From the NCBI GenBank assembly GCA_026008535.1, contig BRKX01000001.1, positions 71,932,317 through 71,996,316 on the forward strand: a DNA stretch of 64,000 nt, written 5' to 3'. The notes beneath the pieces are model-generated. The model saw only the letters and a list, made by a program, of their open reading frames with translations, made no database searches and was not told the DNA's origin. The position numbers and the translations under genes are program-made. The stretch comes from Perilla frutescens. Lineage: Eukaryota > Streptophyta > Magnoliopsida > Lamiales > Lamiaceae. Every line of letters begins with the position of its first letter. The first letter of the stretch is position 1. Below, in pieces: positions 59,323-64,000 of the stretch.

Positions 59323-60450
59323 GTCTTTTTATCAATTATGTTTATCTAACGTAATTAAGGGTGCAAAACCAATATAGTGCACTAAAGATGAAACTTTGTC
59401 AATAAATGCACTTACAGATAACATTTAATTTCGTAAAGTGATATTATGCCGAAATTTTTAATTAGAGAATGTAATGTGGCGAAGTTGGTTTTTTTTTCCT
59501 TCCCAGATGCAGGTTTTTTTTTTTTTTTTTTCAAATGTGAAATCAATCATGTAAACGTAAGAAGGTAATATATATTAAATTTGCATAATTTCAGGAAATA
59601 TTACACCAAAATTTAGAAAATTTGCCAGAAAGTACAAGTGAGGGTGTCATTCATCGGTCAATTTATGAATTATAAATCAGGAGCGATAGTTCCTTATTTG
59701 GGGTTTTGTTTTTTTATTATTTAAACTTGATGTTGATTTGGAGATTTACTAAATATTTGCGTTATTTTATTTTTTGAATTTGTTAATTACGAAATGAGTT
59801 CTTAATATTGAAAATAAATATTAAAATTAAATAAAAATCGCACACAAATATTTAAGTAAATTGCGATTTTACCCAAGAAATATTATAATATTAACAAATT
59901 AATCTTAGAAAACATCTTAATAAATTAAAAAAAAAAACACATTAAAATGCTGCTTTAAAAAAAAACATATTTTCTATTTGATCATTGTCATTGTGTATTT
60001 CATTATTATTTTTTTACCCATTCCATAAATTTCAATAATCTGCCTTGTCGAGGTAGCGTTGTGAGGAATGAATTTTGAGAATAAAAATCAATAAATAAAT
60101 TTTAAAGTGAGATTAAACAAATTTTTATATGATTGGGTCGGCCAAATGATGTATTAAGCAGTTTGTGGTGAAAATTTCTAACATTCGAATTTCACTGATA
60201 CGAGTTTATAGGTTGAGTATGTCGTACATTTTTAATACAATTTACTTTTATATATGACTTGCATATTATTATACAAGAACGCGCGAGATTTACTATAGCA
60301 CTTTTGAGTACCATTACTGCTGTCGCCAGATGATATCCTCCAATATTTCAACTTTGTAGTTCATCATGTATTCTAATCATTGAATTTTGCAATGTGTTAT
60401 TTTAAAAAAAAATTAATAATTGTCAACTAACAAAAATTAAATGCATATCA
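59323..60450. other. Intergenic
   Basis: AT-rich, poly-T at about 59513-59531. No gene or clear repeat recognised. Confidence 0.35.
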
Positions 60451-60781
60451 CTCCTTGTGTCCCACTTGATATTCACATTTTGAATTTTATTAATTTTTCT
60501 TCTATTTTTTTCAATTTTAATTTTTCTTTTTTACTTTAATATATTTATTAATTAGAATTCAATCCACCAAGTATTGTTTATAAATATTTTTAGTATTTAA
60601 TCATCATTTTTCTTATTAATAATTAATTATTTGAATCAATTATTCAACAATTAAGATATATAAATTTTTAATAATTTCATATTTTTATCAATAAATATAA
60701 ATTATGATGGATTTGAGCATAATGATTTTTATTTTTATAATAAATATGATTTATTAGTAAATTTGATATGGGACAGAAGAA
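60451..60781. mobile_element. Candidate Stowaway-like MITE
   Basis: Inverted ends CTCCTTGTGTCCCACTTGAT and TTTGATATGGGACAGAAGAA. The terminus resembles Stowaway (CTCCnTnTGTCCCA) but the TA duplication is not clear. Confidence 0.5.
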
Positions 60782-61723
60782 CAAAGCCATAAAAATTGGA
60801 TCAGATGATCTCATATTCCAATTATGAAATATAACCCTGTCCCATAATTCCATTCCATTAGTACTCCTTTTTCGAATGCCCCAAAATCATATTTCTTAAT
60901 TTGAGATTGTATCATAACATTCTTTTAAAAATATAACTCCCTGTAATATTATTAGAAATATACTATGAAGGAAAATAATATTATTACAAATAAGAGCAAT
61001 GCAGAACAATTGTGTATATAAATTGTGTCTTTCCAATACACATTAAGGCCTCCTTTGTATTTATACAATTTTTACTTATATGTGTATGTATACATATATA
61101 TAATTATTAATTTATCTTTATAATTATAATGATGATCGAATTTCGTTCTCTCACCATAAAATAGGTGAAGAATACCCTTAAATCACAATATTGTTAATTT
61201 ATCTTAATAAATCTATATGATTAATTTGAATAAAAAAAAGTAAAACGAGAATGCTGACAATTTTCTTGTTATGTTCCAGACACTGAATAAATAATATGTA
61301 GCATTGATTTTCCTTAAAATCACATTCCTATAAATCATATTCGCAGATAATTTTATTTTTCTGTTAACCAGATGAGCCCTAAATATATTTTTCTTAATTT
61401 GTGTACGAAAATAAGAAGTGAACTACAGTATAATTATGAGAGAGTGAGTAATACAAATTTGGAATGGACGATCTCATCTAGGTAGACTTCTTCGGTAATA
61501 AAAATTTAAAATAAAAATAAAAATTGCCCACCTCACCCCACCCCACCCCCCCTCCCCCCACCCACCCTGGGCAGAACTCTTTTCTATTAACTGAGTGTTC
61601 ACTTCCGTGATTACCCCAAGAAAAACCCACGCACCAAAGGTGTTTCTCTGCATTTCCGCTATCAATCTCCATCCCCATTTTCCAATAGAGAGAGAGAGAG
61701 AGAGCTAAGGAATACCAAAGCCA
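60782..61723. promoter_or_regulatory. Presumed promoter and 5' leader of the HIPP gene
   Basis: The region before the HIPP start codon. It contains a C-rich tract at about 61528-61570 and a short (GA)n at about 61687-61704, probably in the 5' UTR. I could not place a TATA box or start site with confidence. Confidence 0.4.
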
Positions 61724-62607
61724 ATGGGAGAGGTCTCTTTCTCTCTCCTCCCACGCTTTCTCTTTCCTCGTTCAATGTGTGAATGCTGCCTCATTTATGT
61801 GTTTTCCTTTTCTTAAGCAGGAAGAGAAGAAACCGGAGGAATCCAAGCCGGCGGCACCGGCGGCCGAAACCCCCAAGTCCGACAAGCCGGCTGAAGACGC
61901 CAAGAAGCCCGAAGAACCCAAGGCCGCCGAGCAGCCGCCTCCGCCGCCGCAAGAAATCGTTCTCAAAGTTTACATGCATTGTGAGGGCTGTGCTAGGAAA
62001 GTCCGCCGCTGTCTCAAGGGATTTGATGGTAATTTAATTAGATCCTCATCTTTTCTCATTTCTCGTCTCAAAATTAAATAAATGATATATATATTTTTTT
62101 GATAAATCAATAGTGCATGTCAGTGAATTATTATTATTAATATTAATTTGATGAGAAATCGCAGGAGTTGAAGATGTGACAACGGACTGCAAAACGAGCA
62201 AAGTGGTGGTGAAAGGTGAAAAAGCGGATCCACTCAAGGTTTTGGAGAGGGTTCAGAGGAAGAGCCACCGTCAAGTCGAGCTTATCTCACCAATCCCGCC
62301 ACCGCGGCCGCCGGAGGAGCCCAAGAAGCCTGAGGAAAAAGAGGCTCCCAAAGTTGAAGAGAAAAAAGAGGAGGTTTGATAATTAATCACCTCTCTCTCT
62401 CTTGTTGGTGGTGTTAGTTAATAAATGAGTTTTTTGTTGATTGTTAAAAATCATGAGATTTGTGTTGCTTTTTTTGTTAAATTTTGTGTGCAGCCACCAG
62501 TGATTACAGTGGTGTTGGGAGTGTACATGCATTGTGAAGCTTGTGCTCAAGAACTCAAAAAGAGAATCCAGAAAATGAAAGGTAAGTTTTATTATTGTAT
62601 ATTTTGA

Positions 62608-62645
<38 letters not shown>

Positions 62646-63546
62646 CATTTTCTAAATTTCTACTTTTATCATTGTATACTTTGAAATAATTTGTGTTCTC
62701 TTTTATACTTTTGTCACACTTTTCAGCTGTATTTGCAGAGATGATTGCTTTCTCATCTTTGTCTCTTTTTGCATCTCTATGCTATTAAAGATCACTTGAC
62801 GGATTTTAAAATTATGAATTGAATCTTAATTTGACAATCTACACATTAATGGATTTAAGTCATTGTACACAAACAATTATAAAAAAATCTGTCTGAATTC
62901 ATTCAAACCATGGAGTACTTCTTAATGAATCTAATGCCAATCAATTTAAATCTTGGGACGTTGTAATTAAATCATGTAGATTGAATTGCAATAAAAACTC
63001 CATTAAATTGTTGATATTGTGATATATATATATATTTACAGAGTTTTAGAGACTTAGTAGTTCTTGAACCATGTTGCAGGAGTTGAGAGTGTGGAGCCAG
63101 ACCTCAAGAGCTCACAAGTTGCAGTGAAGGGCGTGTTCGAGGCCGAAAAGCTGACCGATTACATTCACAAGAGAACCGGCAAACAAGCCACGATCATCAA
63201 AGTCGAGGCCGAGAAGAAGGAGGAGGAGAAAGCTAAGGAAGGGAAGGAGGAGAAGAAGCCGGAGGAAGCCGAAAAGGAAGCAGCAGCTGCTAAGAAAGAT
63301 GAAGAAGGTGGGAAGGCTAAGGAGGGCGGAGAAGCGGAGGCGAAAGCGGAGGCGGAGGCGGAGGCGGAGGCGGCAGACGAGACAAAGGTGGAGTTCAAGA
63401 AGAATGAGTTTCAAAACCACTACTACCCTGATCACTACCACCAGCAACAGGTTTATCCACAGAGGTATGTGCAAGAATACCAGCATGAATATCCATCTCC
63501 ACAGATGTTCAGTGATGAGAATCCTAATGCATGTTCAGTGATGTAA
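61724..63546 (+). CDS. Heavy-metal-associated isoprenylated plant protein (HIPP) with two HMA domains
   Basis: Five exons: 61724-61732, 61821-62028, 62165-62373, 62494-62581 and 63080-63546, all with GT/AG sites and one frame, giving 326 residues. Exon 1 codes only MGE; joining it to EEKKPEE reproduces the MGEEEKKP start typical of Arabidopsis HIPP07-like proteins. An acidic Lys/Glu/Pro/Ala linker (about 4-48) is followed by HMA domain 1 (about 49-115, metal-binding MHCEGC with Cys57 and Cys60), a Pro/Glu/Lys linker, HMA domain 2 (about 146-214, MHCEAC with Cys156 and Cys159), a long Glu/Lys/Ala-rich stretch with an (AE)n run encoded by a GCGGAG repeat, a Tyr/His/Gln-rich segment, and the CaaX box CSVM (323-326) for farnesylation. 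Such proteins bind Cu, Zn or Cd at membranes or the nucleus and act in metal and stress responses (family knowledge). Both HMA domains are split by an intron at the same place (after KGFDG and QKMKG), which suggests domain duplication. No lesion seen. Confidence 0.95.
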
Positions 63547-64000
63547 ATGTGGGTAAAGATGGAGGGTAAAATGGGGAATTCAGCTGGCCACATGGGTAAA
63601 CTGTCCCATGAGGCCACCCTTTCAATCTTGACATGTTGTTGTGGTCTACATGTGGCCATGTCTGGGCTCTCACAGTATAAATCTACAGAGGAAGGCTGTA
63701 GAATTTTGTACCTTTTTTTTTAGTTTCTCTCCCCCTTTATTTAATATGTCACATACCATGAATAATACTATATAATATATATACTAACATAAGGTGTATA
63801 TTTTTTATGTTTTGCTTATGGTGTTTTATCTTTTCCCCTTGGGTTTGGTGGATTGATGGTTGTTACCTAGTCTTTACACTGTGTACTATACCTTCTCTTT
63901 GCGATGATGGTAAACATGCAGTCGTTACTTGTGGGTGTGGTGTGGGTTTGCAAGCTACACGAGAGATAAAAATCGTCTACTAGACGAGTTTTCACTACCA
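63547..64000. other. HIPP 3' UTR and downstream flank
   Basis: The first 200-300 bp are probably 3' UTR, with AATAAT-type poly(A) signals near 63760. The remainder has no recognisable feature up to the window end. Confidence 0.5.

Noticed and set aside
63112..63486. Antisense hydrophobic frame over the last HIPP exon
   Set aside because: It is the complement of Glu/Lys-rich codons and a composition artefact.

Overview
The window is nuclear DNA of a flowering plant. Its genes have spliced plant-type exons, the intergenic DNA is very AT-rich, and it is packed with plant transposon families (Stowaway and Mutator-like MITEs, hAT, CACTA, tRNA-type SINEs, solo LTRs). The gene content fits a eudicot, probably an asterid: a TM8-like MADS gene, a flavonoid-glycoside acyltransferase of the 5MaT type and a CYP71A-like P450. 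A Lamiales-type species is my guess, at low confidence.

Layout. (1) 2.0-3.6 kb, plus strand: a seven-exon MIKC MADS-box gene with the canonical exon lengths 182-79-62-100-42-42, and CT/GA microsatellites around its first exon. (2) About 9.05-9.14 kb, plus strand: a near-perfect MIR171 hairpin. (3) 16.2-22.1 kb: a head-to-head pair of specialised-metabolism genes. A BAHD acyltransferase on the minus strand has one frameshift in an otherwise complete reading frame, and an intact two-exon CYP71-clan P450 of 502 residues lies on the plus strand. The P450 intron of 2.2 kb holds at least three transposons. (4) 22-61 kb: about 39 kb without an intact gene, made mostly of transposons, many with exact ends and target-site duplications. 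These include a 2.8-kb solo LTR, a deleted hAT element with a dead transposase, a Pack-MULE-like element carrying a piece of an SKU5-similar multicopper-oxidase-like gene, a 1.5-kb solo LTR nested in a hAT MITE, several Mutator-like elements, TIR elements embedded in (TA)n tracts, and a six-unit satellite-like array of about 245-bp repeats. (5) 61.7-63.5 kb, plus strand: a five-exon gene for a two-domain heavy-metal-associated isoprenylated plant protein (HIPP) ending in a CaaX box.

The intact units are not one pathway. The MADS gene and MIR171 are developmental regulators, the HIPP is a metallochaperone-like protein, and only the BAHD/P450 pair could act together, in decoration of phenolics or terpenoids. 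Exon boundaries were worked out by hand from GT/AG sites, reading frame and known family exon lengths. No database search was possible.
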